Shown here one piece after another: positions 17,127 through 26,656 of a DNA stretch of 64,000 nucleotides. Below the pieces are notes generated by a model that searched no databases, was not told the origin of the DNA, and saw only the letters and a program-made list of their open reading frames with translations. Both the position numbers and the translations under genes were made by a program. Every line of letters begins with the position of its first letter. The stretch's first letter is position 1. This stretch comes from Jiulongibacter sp966250325 (GTDB lineage Bacteria > Bacteroidota > Bacteroidia > Cytophagales > Spirosomataceae), in NCBI GenBank assembly GCA_966250325.1, contig CBINGY010000016.1:14254-78253 (forward strand). Direction: 5' to 3'.

Positions 17127-20100
17127 AATTCTTAGTGTTCTTATTCTGTCTGGCACTTTCCTGAGCTGTGGGAAAAATCAGAACAAGGAGGGAGTATTCA
17201 AACTGCTCGATAGTTCTGAAACTGGAATTCGTTTCACCAACGCCATCGAAAACAGCCCCGATTTTAATATTTTCAATTACCGCAACTTCTACAACGGTGG
17301 AGGTGTGGCAGCAGGTGATATAAATAATGACGGTCTTCCTGATTTATTTTTCACTGCCAATATGGGCGAAAACCGACTTTATCTGAACAAAGGAAATTTC
17401 AGGTTTGAAGACATTACCGAAAAAGCCGGTATTGCTGAGTCTGATAAATGGAGTACAGGAGTGGTCATGGCAGATATCAATGCCGATGGCCTGCTGGATA
17501 TTTATGTATGTAATGCCGGAAGAAAAACGGGAGCAAGCACAGAAAACTCACTTTTTATTAACAACGGTGATTTAACCTTTACAGAGAAAGCTGAAGAATA
17601 TGGTCTTAATGAAGACGGGTATACCACACACGCTGCATTTTTTGACTACGATAAAGATGGCGATCTGGATGCCTATATTTTGAATAATAGCTTTATTCCT
17701 GTAAACACACTAAACTATGCCAATAACCGGGATTTAAGAGCCAAAGACTGGCCTGTAAAGGATTTCATGAAAGGTGGTGGCGATAAACTTCTGCGAAACG
17801 ACAAGGGGAAATACATAGACGTTAGCGAAGAATCGGGGATTTACGGCAGTCTGATCGGTTTTGGGCTGGGTGTCACTGTGGGCGACCTTAATAATGATAA
17901 CTGGCCAGATTTGTATGTTTCCAACGACTTCTATGAAAAGGATTATTTGTATATCAATCAAAAAGACGGGACTTTCCGGGAAGAAATTGAGGAACGTATA
18001 GGCCATACCAGTCTGGCTTCAATGGGGGCAGATATAGCCGATATTAATCAGGATGGTGAGCCCGAAATTTTTGTAACAGACATGCTGCCGGCTACCGAGC
18101 AAAGGCTAAAAACTACGGCTTCTTACGAAAACCACTACATTCACAATCTCAAACTGGAGCGGGGGTTTTATCAGCAGTTTATGCAAAACACTCTGCAGCT
18201 GAATAACGGTGATGGCTCTTTCTCAGAAATAGCTCAATATGCCGGAGTAGCCAAAAGTGATTGGAGCTGGGGAGCCTTACTATTTGATGCCGATAACGAT
18301 GGCCTCTCAGATATTTATGTATGTAATGGTATTCTTCAGGATGTAATTGACCAGGATTTTATCGACTTTTTTGCGGATGAGCTTACACAAAAAATGGCTG
18401 TTACTGGTAAAAAAGAAAGCATTGATAAAATTCTGGAGAAAATGCCCAGCGTACCCGTTGTGAATGCCTTCTTCAGGAATCAGGGAGATCTCAAATTCAT
18501 TGACGAAGCCACAAAATTTGGATTTATCCAACCTAGCTTCTCAAATGGAGCAGCTTATGCAGATCTGGACAATGACGGAGACCTGGATCTGGTGGTCAAT
18601 AATATCAATCAGGAGGCCTTTGTCTATCAGAACACCATCGACAAAACGAACCATTATCTCAAAATAAAAGCAAAAGGGGAAGGCCAGAATACCTATGCCG
18701 TAGGTGCCCGTGTAAACGTTTACCATAAAAATAAGGTATTTAGTCAACAACTGATTCCTTCCCGCGGGTTTCAGTCAAGCACCGATTATGTAATGACTTT
18801 TGGTTTGGGTCAGGCACAACGTGTAGATTCGGTTCATATTATTTGGCCAAATGACAAAATGACCCTACTGGGCTCCCTTAAAACTGACACCTTGCTGCAA
18901 GTGGATATCAAAAACAGCAATGGCCTCTGGAAACCAGAAAATCACACCTCCGACAATCTCTTCAGACCCATGGATGCCGGCTTAGAGGCTCACAGGGAAA
19001 ATAACTTTCAGGATTATTACCAGGAAAAGAATATGCCTTTCCGCCTCTCAGCTGAGGGGCCGGCCAGTGTAACCGGAGACCTGAATGCAGATGGCATAGA
19101 GGATTTGGTGATTGCCGGTGGAAAAGATCAGCTTACAAAGGTTTACTTCGGAACCGCAAATCATACCTACAAGGATATCCCACAAAAAGCATTAGCTCAA
19201 TTCATAGCTTTTGAAGATACCGCTCTGGAACTTTTCGATGCAGACGGAGACGGAGATCTTGATTTATATGTGGGCTCTGGCGGAAATGAATATCCCGAAG
19301 GCTCTCTGCAACTCATGGATCGTCTTTTCATTAATAACGGGAAAGGTGAATTTGAAACAGGTCGTGGAAAACTTCCCATAAAAGGTTTCAATACCTCGGT
19401 AGTCAAAGCACATGATGTGGACAATGATGGCGACCTGGATCTTTTTGTGGGCACCAGAAACTTGCCGCAGTCGTACGGTGAGGCGGCTCCTTCCTTCGTC
19501 TTTGTAAATGACGGAACCGGACAGTTTAAAGACAAGACCTCTGAAATAGCTCCGGAGCTGAAAGATGCGGGTATGATCACCGATGCCCAATGGGCAGATA
19601 TAAACGGAGATAAACAGAAGGAGCTGCTTCTGATTGGGGATTGGACCACCCCTCAGGTATTCCTGAACCAAAAAGGAAAACTTACTCGGCTGGAAATTAC
19701 GGGACTGGAGAAATATTCTGGCTTCTGGTCTGCTTTACAAGTTTCGGATATAGATGCCGATGGAGATATGGATTTACTTCTTGGTAATCTTGGCGAAAAC
19801 TTCGCCTATCAAATAGACCAAAGTCATCCATTTAAAGTGTATGTCAATGATTTTGACAAAAATAATACACGGGACAAAGTATTTGTGAAAACCATTGAGG
19901 GTAGAGAGATGCCGGTATTTTTGAAAAGAGATATAACAGAACAATTTCCTGCCTTGAAAACCTCAAGCCTGAAACATGCGGAATACGCCAAAAAAACCGT
20001 ACAGGATCTTTTTGACAAATCGTTGCTGAACTCTGCCCGGGTATTGCAAGTTAATACTCTTAAAAGTCTCATTGCCATAAATGATGGAAATGGCCATTTC

Positions 20101-20406
20101 ACCGTGAAGGAAATGCCTAAGGAAATGCAGTTTTCATGCGTGAATGCGATGGCAGAAGCAGATATTAATTCAGACGGCATTCCGGATTACATTCTGGGAG
20201 GAAACAGCAGCCAGATGATCCCCCAATTTGGAAGACTTGACGCCTGCCGTGGAAAAGTTTTGCTGGGAGATGGAAAAGGTTCTTTTGAAGTGATCAGGAA
20301 TTCTGGCCTCAATCTGACAGGCGAAGTGCGACAGATAATTCCACTTATCAATAAACGTATACTTGTACTTTTGAATAACGAAAGTCCGAAACTTTTCGAA
20401 TATTGA
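17095..20406 (+). CDS. FG-GAP/VCBS and ASPIC-UnbV repeat lipoprotein (CRTAC1-like), first copy
   Basis: Giant surface-type protein of 1103 residues. A lipoprotein signal ends in GTFLSC (Cys 25). From about residue 70 there are many FG-GAP/VCBS repeats with calcium-loop signatures (DINNDGLPDLFF, DYDKDGDLDAYIL, DNDGDLDLVVNN). An ASPIC/UnbV domain covers about 520-600 (GARVNVYHKN, RGFQSSTDYVMTFGLG), and a second set of FG-GAP repeats fills the C-terminal half. No ATG precedes the signal peptide; TTG at 17095 or 17101 must serve, both inside the previous gene, implying coupled translation. Such proteins often accompany SusCD pairs in this phylum. Substrate binding by Ca-stabilised propellers is the usual inference; no enzyme motif is seen. 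Confidence 0.88.
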   Translation: MNLRKRISVYKILSVLILSGTFLSCGKNQNKEGVFKLLDSSETGIRFTNAIENSPDFNIFNYRNFYNGGGVAAGDINNDGLPDLFFTANMGENRLYLNKGNFRFEDITEKAGIAESDKWSTGVVMADINADGLLDIYVCNAGRKTGASTENSLFINNGDLTFTEKAEEYGLNEDGYTTHAAFFDYDKDGDLDAYILNNSFIPVNTLNYANNRDLRAKDWPVKDFMKGGGDKLLRNDKGKYIDVSEESGIYGSLIGFGLGVTVGDLNNDNWPDLYVSNDFYEKDYLYINQKDGTFREEIEERIGHTSLASMGADIADINQDGEPEIFVTDMLPATEQRLKTTASYENHYIHNLKLERGFYQQFMQNTLQLNNGDGSFSEIAQYAGVAKSDWSWGALLFDADNDGLSDIYVCNGILQDVIDQDFIDFFADELTQKMAVTGKKESIDKILEKMPSVPVVNAFFRNQGDLKFIDEATKFGFIQPSFSNGAAYADLDNDGDLDLVVNNINQEAFVYQNTIDKTNHYLKIKAKGEGQNTYAVGARVNVYHKNKVFSQQLIPSRGFQSSTDYVMTFGLGQAQRVDSVHIIWPNDKMTLLGSLKTDTLLQVDIKNSNGLWKPENHTSDNLFRPMDAGLEAHRENNFQDYYQEKNMPFRLSAEGPASVTGDLNADGIEDLVIAGGKDQLTKVYFGTANHTYKDIPQKALAQFIAFEDTALELFDADGDGDLDLYVGSGGNEYPEGSLQLMDRLFINNGKGEFETGRGKLPIKGFNTSVVKAHDVDNDGDLDLFVGTRNLPQSYGEAAPSFVFVNDGTGQFKDKTSEIAPELKDAGMITDAQWADINGDKQKELLLIGDWTTPQVFLNQKGKLTRLEITGLEKYSGFWSALQVSDIDADGDMDLLLGNLGENFAYQIDQSHPFKVYVNDFDKNNTRDKVFVKTIEGREMPVFLKRDITEQFPALKTSSLKHAEYAKKTVQDLFDKSLLNSARVLQVNTLKSLIAINDGNGHFTVKEMPKEMQFSCVNAMAEADINSDGIPDYILGGNSSQMIPQFGRLDACRGKVLLGDGKGSFEVIRNSGLNLTGEVRQIIPLINKRILVLLNNESPKLFEY

Positions 20407-23400
20407 TGTACAGAATAGTGGCATGTAGTATTTTCAGTGTCTTGCTTTGGGCCTGTGAAAAACAGCAAACAGAGGATCCTTTGTTCAGGACTCTTCCTGC
20501 AGAGGAAACCGGGATCACTTTTTCAAATAACCTCACGCCTACCAGAGATTTAAACATTTTCGCATACCTCTATTTCTATAACGGAGGGGGTGTAGGGGCC
20601 GCAGATCTCAATAATGACGGTCTTTCAGATTTGATATTTACCTCAAATACCGGTGAGAATAAAATCTATCTGAATAAAGGAGAGCTCAAATTTGAAGACA
20701 TCACTTCAAGGACCGGTTTCGATACACAGGGCGGCTGGTCAAACGGCGTATCGGTAGCCGATGTCAATCAGGACGGCTTACTGGATATTTATATTTCTCA
20801 GGTGGGTGATTACAAATCGCTACAGGGTGTCAATCAACTATTTATTTGTCAGAAACTCGAAAATGGCATCCCGATCTATGAAGAACAGGCAGAAAAGTAT
20901 GGTTTAAATCTAAAAGTTTTCGGAACGCAGGCCTTGTTTGTAGACTTTGATACGGATGGTGATCTGGATTTTTTTCAGCTAAACCACTCGGTTCACCAGA
21001 ATGGTACTTTTGGTAAAAGAGAAAATTTTCTGAATCAGTATCATCCTCTTTCGGGCGACCGATACTTTGAAAATAGGGATGGAATCTACCTTGACAAAAC
21101 CAAAGAATCAGGGATTTTCAGCAATGCCCTGGGGTATGGTCTTGGAATAACTGCAGGAGATATCAACCTGGATGGCAGGCCGGATATCTATGTGGGAAAC
21201 GATTTTCATGAAAACGATTACCTCTACATCAATGAGGGTAATGGCAGATTTGCAGAACAGATTGACCTGTACATGACCCACACCAGCCGGTTTAGCATGG
21301 GTATAGACATCGGGGATATAAACAATGATATTTTCCCGGATATCATCTCTCTGGATATGTTACCCTGGGATTACAAACTGATTAAAATGGCCGATGGCGA
21401 GGATGTTTTCTACAATTTCAATTTTAAATTACGACAAGGCTATAACATCCAGTTTTCACGAAACACCTTGCAGCTAAATAACGGGAACGGGACATTCAGT
21501 GAAATTGGCATGATGGCGGGAGTTCATGCCACCGACTGGAGCTGGAGTTCAATTTTCTCTGATTTTGATAACGACGGTAAAAAGGACCTTTTCATATCGA
21601 ATGGTATCAACAAACGAATGAATGATACCGATTACATGAATTACGTTTCTAATGACGCCATTCAGGAAAAAATAAACCGGAAGGAAATTGACGAATCAAG
21701 CGAGCTACTTACCGATCTGCTGCCTGAAGTCAAAATTCCTAACAAATTTTTCAGAAACAGGAATGGAATTCAGTTTGATGAAGTTACTACCCTTGTTAGC
21801 GGAAATGAGCCGTCTTTCTCAAACGGAGCCGTGAGTGTGGATCTGGATAATGACGGTGATCTGGATCTGGTTACCAACAACATCAATGCTCCTGCCTTTA
21901 TCTATGAAAACCTAACTACTGGAAAAACAAGCCTGCAGATTAAACTGAAGGGTTCAGAGAAAAATAAGAATGGAATAGGCACAAAAGTGATTCTGTTTAC
22001 GAAACAGGGGAAGCAATATCAGGAAAAGTTTCCGGTTCGGGGATTTCAGTCGAGTGTAGAAGCTCCATTGGTATTTGGTCTTGACACACTGAAATCTGTG
22101 GATTCTCTCTGGGTAATCTGGCCCGATAACACCTATGAGACAATTACAAATGTGGCAGTAACTCCCCAGCCGAAAACTCTGGAGTATAAACAGGGGCTAC
22201 CTCGTTTCGATTATTCGCGGTTAGAAGTGTTTTCAGAAACCCCGTACACTTTCACGGATATAGCCCGGGAGGTGGATCTGGAGGTAAGTCATTCAGAAAA
22301 TACTTTCAATGAATTTGATCGCGAGGCTTTAATTCCAGCGATGCATTCTACCAAAGGTCCGGTGATTTCAGTGGCTGATGTGAATCAGGATGGACTCGAA
22401 GATTTCTTTATGGGCTCTTCCAAATGGGAGAAGGCAAGAATTTTTCTGCAGACACCTTCCGGAAAGTTTGTACAGTCTACGCAGCCGGCCCTGGATGCCG
22501 ATAGTACGTATGAGGAGTCATCAGCCGTATTTGCAGATCTCAATGGAGACGGATACCCCGATCTGGCCCTTGCCAGTGGCGGAAACGAATATTATGGTAA
22601 AAACAACTACCTGAAGCCCCGCATTTTCCTGAATGACGGCAAGGGAATGTTTCTCAAGAAACAGGGCTCACTACCTGATATTTTTGACACTCAATCCGTA
22701 ATTACAAGCAGTGATGTAGATGGCGATGGTGACCTGGATTTATTCCTGGGAGGGGAAACAATACCCTGGGCTTTTGGCAAAATTCCGCGATCATACCTCC
22801 TGCTAAACAATGGAAATGCAGAATTTCGGGATGCCACACCCAAAGAGCTTGCCGGTTTGGGGATGGTCACAGACGCTCACTGGATTGACCTGGACCAGGA
22901 TAAAGATGAAGATCTCATCCTAAGTATAGAATGGGGAGGAATTGAGGCCTTTATAAATGAGAAAGGGACTCTCAAAAGAAAAACAATCAGCCCGAAAAAA
23001 GGCTGGTGGAAGCGGATTATCCCTATGGATGTCAACAATGACGGCCTCACCGACTTCATTCTTGGAAACCTCGGAGAAAACAGCCGCATCAAAGCAACTG
23101 AAAAAGAGCCGGTAAGAATGTATGTGAATGACATGGACGATAATGGCAGGCTCGATCAGATACTTACGCATTATATGGCCGGGCAGGAGGTAGTATTTGC
23201 AGACAAAAAGGAGTTTGAAAGGCAAATGCCGTTTATTCGTAAGAAATACAACTTGTCGAAAGACTTTGCCAATGCCGATTTCAGGGATATTTTCGGTAAA
23301 GAAAAAATGGAGGCTTCCCAGATTTTTGAGGCAGATTTCCTGAAAAATGCCATTTTAATAAATAAAGGAAAGGGCAAGTACGAATTACTGGCCTTGCCCG

Positions 23401-23687
23401 AATCTGCTCAGATAAGTCCGCTTTTGGCAGCCGTTCTTGTTGGTACCAACGAACTTTTGACAGGTGGTAACTTCTATGAATGCAACATACAAATGGGCAG
23501 GTACGATGCCGATTACGGAAGTTTGATGCGATATACAAACGGTGCTTTATCCCGTGAGAATATTCCCGGGATGGTGCTGAACGGACAGATAAGAACCATG
23601 CGTGCCATCAAAATCGGTAAGGATACCTGTTACCTGGTAGGCCGGAACAACGATAAGCTGATGGTTTTGAAAAAGACTTCTAAATAA
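20406..23687 (+). CDS. FG-GAP/VCBS and ASPIC-UnbV repeat lipoprotein (CRTAC1-like), second copy
   Basis: A 1093-residue paralogue of the preceding protein, with the same order: lipoprotein signal (SVLLWACEKQ, Cys 17), FG-GAP repeats (DLNNDGLSDLIF, DVNQDGLLDIYIS), ASPIC/UnbV at about 507-585 (KVILFTKQGK, RGFQSSVEAPLVFGL), then more FG-GAP repeats (DVDGDGDLDLFLGG). The ATG shares a base with the upstream stop (TGATG at 20404-20408), so the pair is translationally coupled. Both end with similar C-terminal regions on an ill-defined fold. Two full-length diverged copies side by side suggest a heteromeric complex or two related ligands. The partner is presumably the SusCD transporter upstream. Confidence 0.88.
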   Translation: MYRIVACSIFSVLLWACEKQQTEDPLFRTLPAEETGITFSNNLTPTRDLNIFAYLYFYNGGGVGAADLNNDGLSDLIFTSNTGENKIYLNKGELKFEDITSRTGFDTQGGWSNGVSVADVNQDGLLDIYISQVGDYKSLQGVNQLFICQKLENGIPIYEEQAEKYGLNLKVFGTQALFVDFDTDGDLDFFQLNHSVHQNGTFGKRENFLNQYHPLSGDRYFENRDGIYLDKTKESGIFSNALGYGLGITAGDINLDGRPDIYVGNDFHENDYLYINEGNGRFAEQIDLYMTHTSRFSMGIDIGDINNDIFPDIISLDMLPWDYKLIKMADGEDVFYNFNFKLRQGYNIQFSRNTLQLNNGNGTFSEIGMMAGVHATDWSWSSIFSDFDNDGKKDLFISNGINKRMNDTDYMNYVSNDAIQEKINRKEIDESSELLTDLLPEVKIPNKFFRNRNGIQFDEVTTLVSGNEPSFSNGAVSVDLDNDGDLDLVTNNINAPAFIYENLTTGKTSLQIKLKGSEKNKNGIGTKVILFTKQGKQYQEKFPVRGFQSSVEAPLVFGLDTLKSVDSLWVIWPDNTYETITNVAVTPQPKTLEYKQGLPRFDYSRLEVFSETPYTFTDIAREVDLEVSHSENTFNEFDREALIPAMHSTKGPVISVADVNQDGLEDFFMGSSKWEKARIFLQTPSGKFVQSTQPALDADSTYEESSAVFADLNGDGYPDLALASGGNEYYGKNNYLKPRIFLNDGKGMFLKKQGSLPDIFDTQSVITSSDVDGDGDLDLFLGGETIPWAFGKIPRSYLLLNNGNAEFRDATPKELAGLGMVTDAHWIDLDQDKDEDLILSIEWGGIEAFINEKGTLKRKTISPKKGWWKRIIPMDVNNDGLTDFILGNLGENSRIKATEKEPVRMYVNDMDDNGRLDQILTHYMAGQEVVFADKKEFERQMPFIRKKYNLSKDFANADFRDIFGKEKMEASQIFEADFLKNAILINKGKGKYELLALPESAQISPLLAAVLVGTNELLTGGNFYECNIQMGRYDADYGSLMRYTNGALSRENIPGMVLNGQIRTMRAIKIGKDTCYLVGRNNDKLMVLKKTSK

Positions 23688-23721
23688 AATGTAACATTGC
23701 AGAGAATTTCAGGCGATTTTT

Positions 23722-25230
23722 ATGTCTTTCCTCAAAAAACTGGCTGGTGACTCGGTACTCTATGGCCTGAATACCATAGTGGGAAGACTGCTTAACTGGC
23801 TTCTGGTTCCCCTTCATACACGTATATTTACCAATCCGGAAGTACTTGCAGAAAACAACTTGCTTTATACCTATGTCATTCCGCTGAACATCCTCTTTAC
23901 GTTTGGGATGGAAACCACTTTTTTCAGATACGGCAACAAATCTGATACGCAAAAAGAAGTTTTCAATCAGATATTGAGTTTCATTATTGTACTCAGCGTC
24001 ACTCTGGCGATAATCATTATTCTTTTTGACACACAAATTGTCAATTACTTCGGCTTTCCGGGCAAAGAAAGACTGATCGTCTGGATTGCCATCATCATGG
24101 CTGTGGACGCCATATCTGCAATAGCCTTTGCCAAGCTTCGTCTGAATAATCAGGTAAAGAAATTTGTAGGAATACGAATGGCCGCACTATTTGTAAATAT
24201 TGGTCTCAATCTTTTCTTTTTTCTGGTTTGTTTACCAGTTATTAAAGAAGGAGTGTCTTCGCCGTTCTATTCATGGGTTTCCAAAATCTATAATCCGGCA
24301 ATCGGAGCAGACTATATCATTCTGGCCAACTACATTGCCAGCTCATTTACCTTACTTTTCCTGTGGAAAGAGTTTGTTCCCTTCAGATTTAACTGGGATA
24401 CCGCTCAGTTAAAAATGTACATCAAATACGCTTATCCTTTGATCTTTCTAGGTTTGGCGGGAAGCATTAATCTCACGGCAGACAGACTCATGCTTCGTGA
24501 CTTATTGCCTGAGGGTTTTTATGAGGGGCTAAGTACAGATGATGCGTTCAGTATTTACGCCAATGCCTACAAGATCAGCATTTTCATGACCTTGATTGTT
24601 CAGGCCTATAGATTCGCAGCCGATCCCTTCTTTTTTTCTAAAATGGGTGATAAAAACTCGCCCTCCATGCTGGCTGTAAGTACCAAATGGTTTACCATCG
24701 CCTGCATTTTGATGTGGATGGGCGTTTCTCTGAACCTTGATTGGATCGGTCTTTTACTTGGTGAAAACTATCGTTCAGGATTGGTCATTGTGCCCTGGCT
24801 GCTGTTGGCAAACCTTTTCATTGGATTGTACGGAAATATGTCTGTGTGGTACAAACTCACTGACCATACCATTTACGGGACCTATATCACCGTAGCCGGA
24901 ATGGTTATCACCGTGATTTTGAACTACCTCCTTATTCCGAAGCTGGGATACATGGGATGTGCCTATGCGTTTGTGATCAGCTCATTTATAATGGTGGTAC
25001 TCAGCTATTTTTATGGTCAGAAGTATTATCCGGTACCGTATGAAACCAGACGTGTTCTTACGTATGTTTCCGTTACGGGTTTGCTTATTCTGGCACTTTC
25101 ATTCATAAAACTTCCTAATCTTTTGGCAGATATTACTTTAAACAATGTATTTATAATCGGCTTGGTAGGTTGGATATATTATCTGGAATTCAAAAAGACA
25201 AAACATGCTTCTCAGCGACATCCTCTATAA
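23722..25230 (+). CDS. Polysaccharide/lipid flippase of the Wzx/MATE-like (MOP) superfamily
   Basis: Integral membrane protein of 502 residues with about 12-14 hydrophobic segments from residue 10 to the C-terminus. The N-terminal SVLYGLNTIVGRLLNWLLVPLHTRIF is typical, in shorter form, of oligosaccharide flippase family members, which move undecaprenyl-linked glycans across the inner membrane. The last 26 bases overlap the start of murE in another frame, so the two are likely co-transcribed. The link to murE hints at a role in the envelope precursor pathway, perhaps lipid II-like export, but this cannot be told from sequence alone. Confidence 0.85.
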   Translation: MSFLKKLAGDSVLYGLNTIVGRLLNWLLVPLHTRIFTNPEVLAENNLLYTYVIPLNILFTFGMETTFFRYGNKSDTQKEVFNQILSFIIVLSVTLAIIIILFDTQIVNYFGFPGKERLIVWIAIIMAVDAISAIAFAKLRLNNQVKKFVGIRMAALFVNIGLNLFFFLVCLPVIKEGVSSPFYSWVSKIYNPAIGADYIILANYIASSFTLLFLWKEFVPFRFNWDTAQLKMYIKYAYPLIFLGLAGSINLTADRLMLRDLLPEGFYEGLSTDDAFSIYANAYKISIFMTLIVQAYRFAADPFFFSKMGDKNSPSMLAVSTKWFTIACILMWMGVSLNLDWIGLLLGENYRSGLVIVPWLLLANLFIGLYGNMSVWYKLTDHTIYGTYITVAGMVITVILNYLLIPKLGYMGCAYAFVISSFIMVVLSYFYGQKYYPVPYETRRVLTYVSVTGLLILALSFIKLPNLLADITLNNVFIIGLVGWIYYLEFKKTKHASQRHPL

Positions 25231-26656
25231 GGTTTCTCTACTTACCGTATCGGGAGTTACAGATCTGGAAATTACCGGAATCGAATTTGACAGCCGAGAA
25301 GTAACACAAGGCCAGTTATTTGTTGCTATTCCTGGCACGCAGGTCGATGGCCATACCTTCATTGATAAAGCCATTGAGCTGGGAGCCACAGCCATTTTGT
25401 GTGAAAATCTTCCCGAATCTCTTAAAGACGGAATTACCTATGTGCAGGTGAATAATTCGCCAAAGGCAATGGGGGTGTGTGCGGCAAATTTTTACGGGCA
25501 TCCTTCAGAAAAACTAAAACTGGTAGGTGTAACTGGCACCAACGGAAAAACCTCGATTGCTACATTACTTTTTGATCTGTTCAGAAAACTGGGATATACC
25601 TGCGGACTTCTTTCTACCGTAGAAAATAAAATTGAAGATGAGGTCATCCCTTCAACGCACACCACACCAGATTCTATAAAAATTAATGAGTTATTGCAAC
25701 GGATGTATCAAAAGGGCTGTACCCATGTATTCATGGAAGTGAGTTCACATTCGGTGGTCATGGAGAGAATTTCAGGACTCTACTTTGCAGGTGGCATTTT
25801 TACCAACATAACTCAGGATCACCTGGATTTTCACGGCACATTCAAAAACTACATTGAAGCCAAAAAAGGGTTCTTTGATCAGTTGCCCAAAACAGCATTT
25901 GCACTCACCAACACGGATGATAAAAACGGAAAGGTAATGATCCAGAACACCTCAGCACGTAAAGAGTCCTATACGCTGAAAGGAGTTGGTACATTCAAAG
26001 GAAAAGTACTTGAAAGTGGTTTATTTGGTTTACAAATGACCATTAATGACCGTGAAGTTTGGTTTAAACTCATTGGAAGATTTAACGCCTACAATTTGCT
26101 GGCGGTCTATGGCACCGCCATACTTCTGGGAGAATCTGAAGATGCCATTCTCACAGAGCTTTCACAGCTTACACCGCCTCCCGGGAGGTTTCAGCAGGTA
26201 CACTCAAAAGATGGGAAAGTGGCCATTGTAGACTACGCTCATACGCCAGATGCCTTACAGAATGTGCTGGAAACCATAAACGATCTCAAAGAAGATAATC
26301 AACAGATTATTACTGTGGTAGGCTGCGGTGGAAACCGTGACAAAGGGAAAAGACCACAGATGGCCTCTATTGCCTGTAACCTCAGCACCAAAGTGGTACT
26401 CACTTCAGATAATCCAAGAAATGAAGAGCCGCAGGATATTCTGAATGACATGCAGGCCGGGGTAAGCATCACCCAGCGTAAAAAGGTGTTGAGCATACTG
26501 GATCGCAGGGAAGCGATCCGAACGGCTGCGATGCTGGCAAACCCGGGAGATATCATTCTCATAGCGGGCAAAGGCCATGAAAATTATCAGGAAATAATGG
26601 GAGTTAAACACCATTTTGATGACCGGGAAGAAGTTTTGAACGCTTTTTCCGGCTAA
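25205..26656 (+). CDS. murE: UDP-N-acetylmuramoyl-tripeptide synthetase (meso-DAP type)
   Basis: Mur ligase that adds the third peptide residue to UDP-MurNAc-L-Ala-D-Glu. The 483-residue protein has the N-terminal FDSREVTQGQLFVAI region, the ATP loop GTNGKTS at 111-117, TTPDS and the meso-diaminopimelate specificity motif DNPR at 402-405, and GKGHENYQE. It therefore uses meso-DAP. It starts inside the end of the flippase gene. Its TAA shares bases with the TAG of the convergent FUSC gene (CTAA at 26653-26656). Confidence 0.95.
   Translation: MLLSDILYKVSLLTVSGVTDLEITGIEFDSREVTQGQLFVAIPGTQVDGHTFIDKAIELGATAILCENLPESLKDGITYVQVNNSPKAMGVCAANFYGHPSEKLKLVGVTGTNGKTSIATLLFDLFRKLGYTCGLLSTVENKIEDEVIPSTHTTPDSIKINELLQRMYQKGCTHVFMEVSSHSVVMERISGLYFAGGIFTNITQDHLDFHGTFKNYIEAKKGFFDQLPKTAFALTNTDDKNGKVMIQNTSARKESYTLKGVGTFKGKVLESGLFGLQMTINDREVWFKLIGRFNAYNLLAVYGTAILLGESEDAILTELSQLTPPPGRFQQVHSKDGKVAIVDYAHTPDALQNVLETINDLKEDNQQIITVVGCGGNRDKGKRPQMASIACNLSTKVVLTSDNPRNEEPQDILNDMQAGVSITQRKKVLSILDRREAIRTAAMLANPGDIILIAGKGHENYQEIMGVKHHFDDREEVLNAFSG

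Noticed and set aside
17300..23100. Repetitive GAT/AAT-rich motifs that might look like a repeat array
   Set aside because: They encode FG-GAP calcium loops (DxNxDGxxD) with different codons and irregular spacing; this is protein repetition and not CRISPR or DNA satellite.
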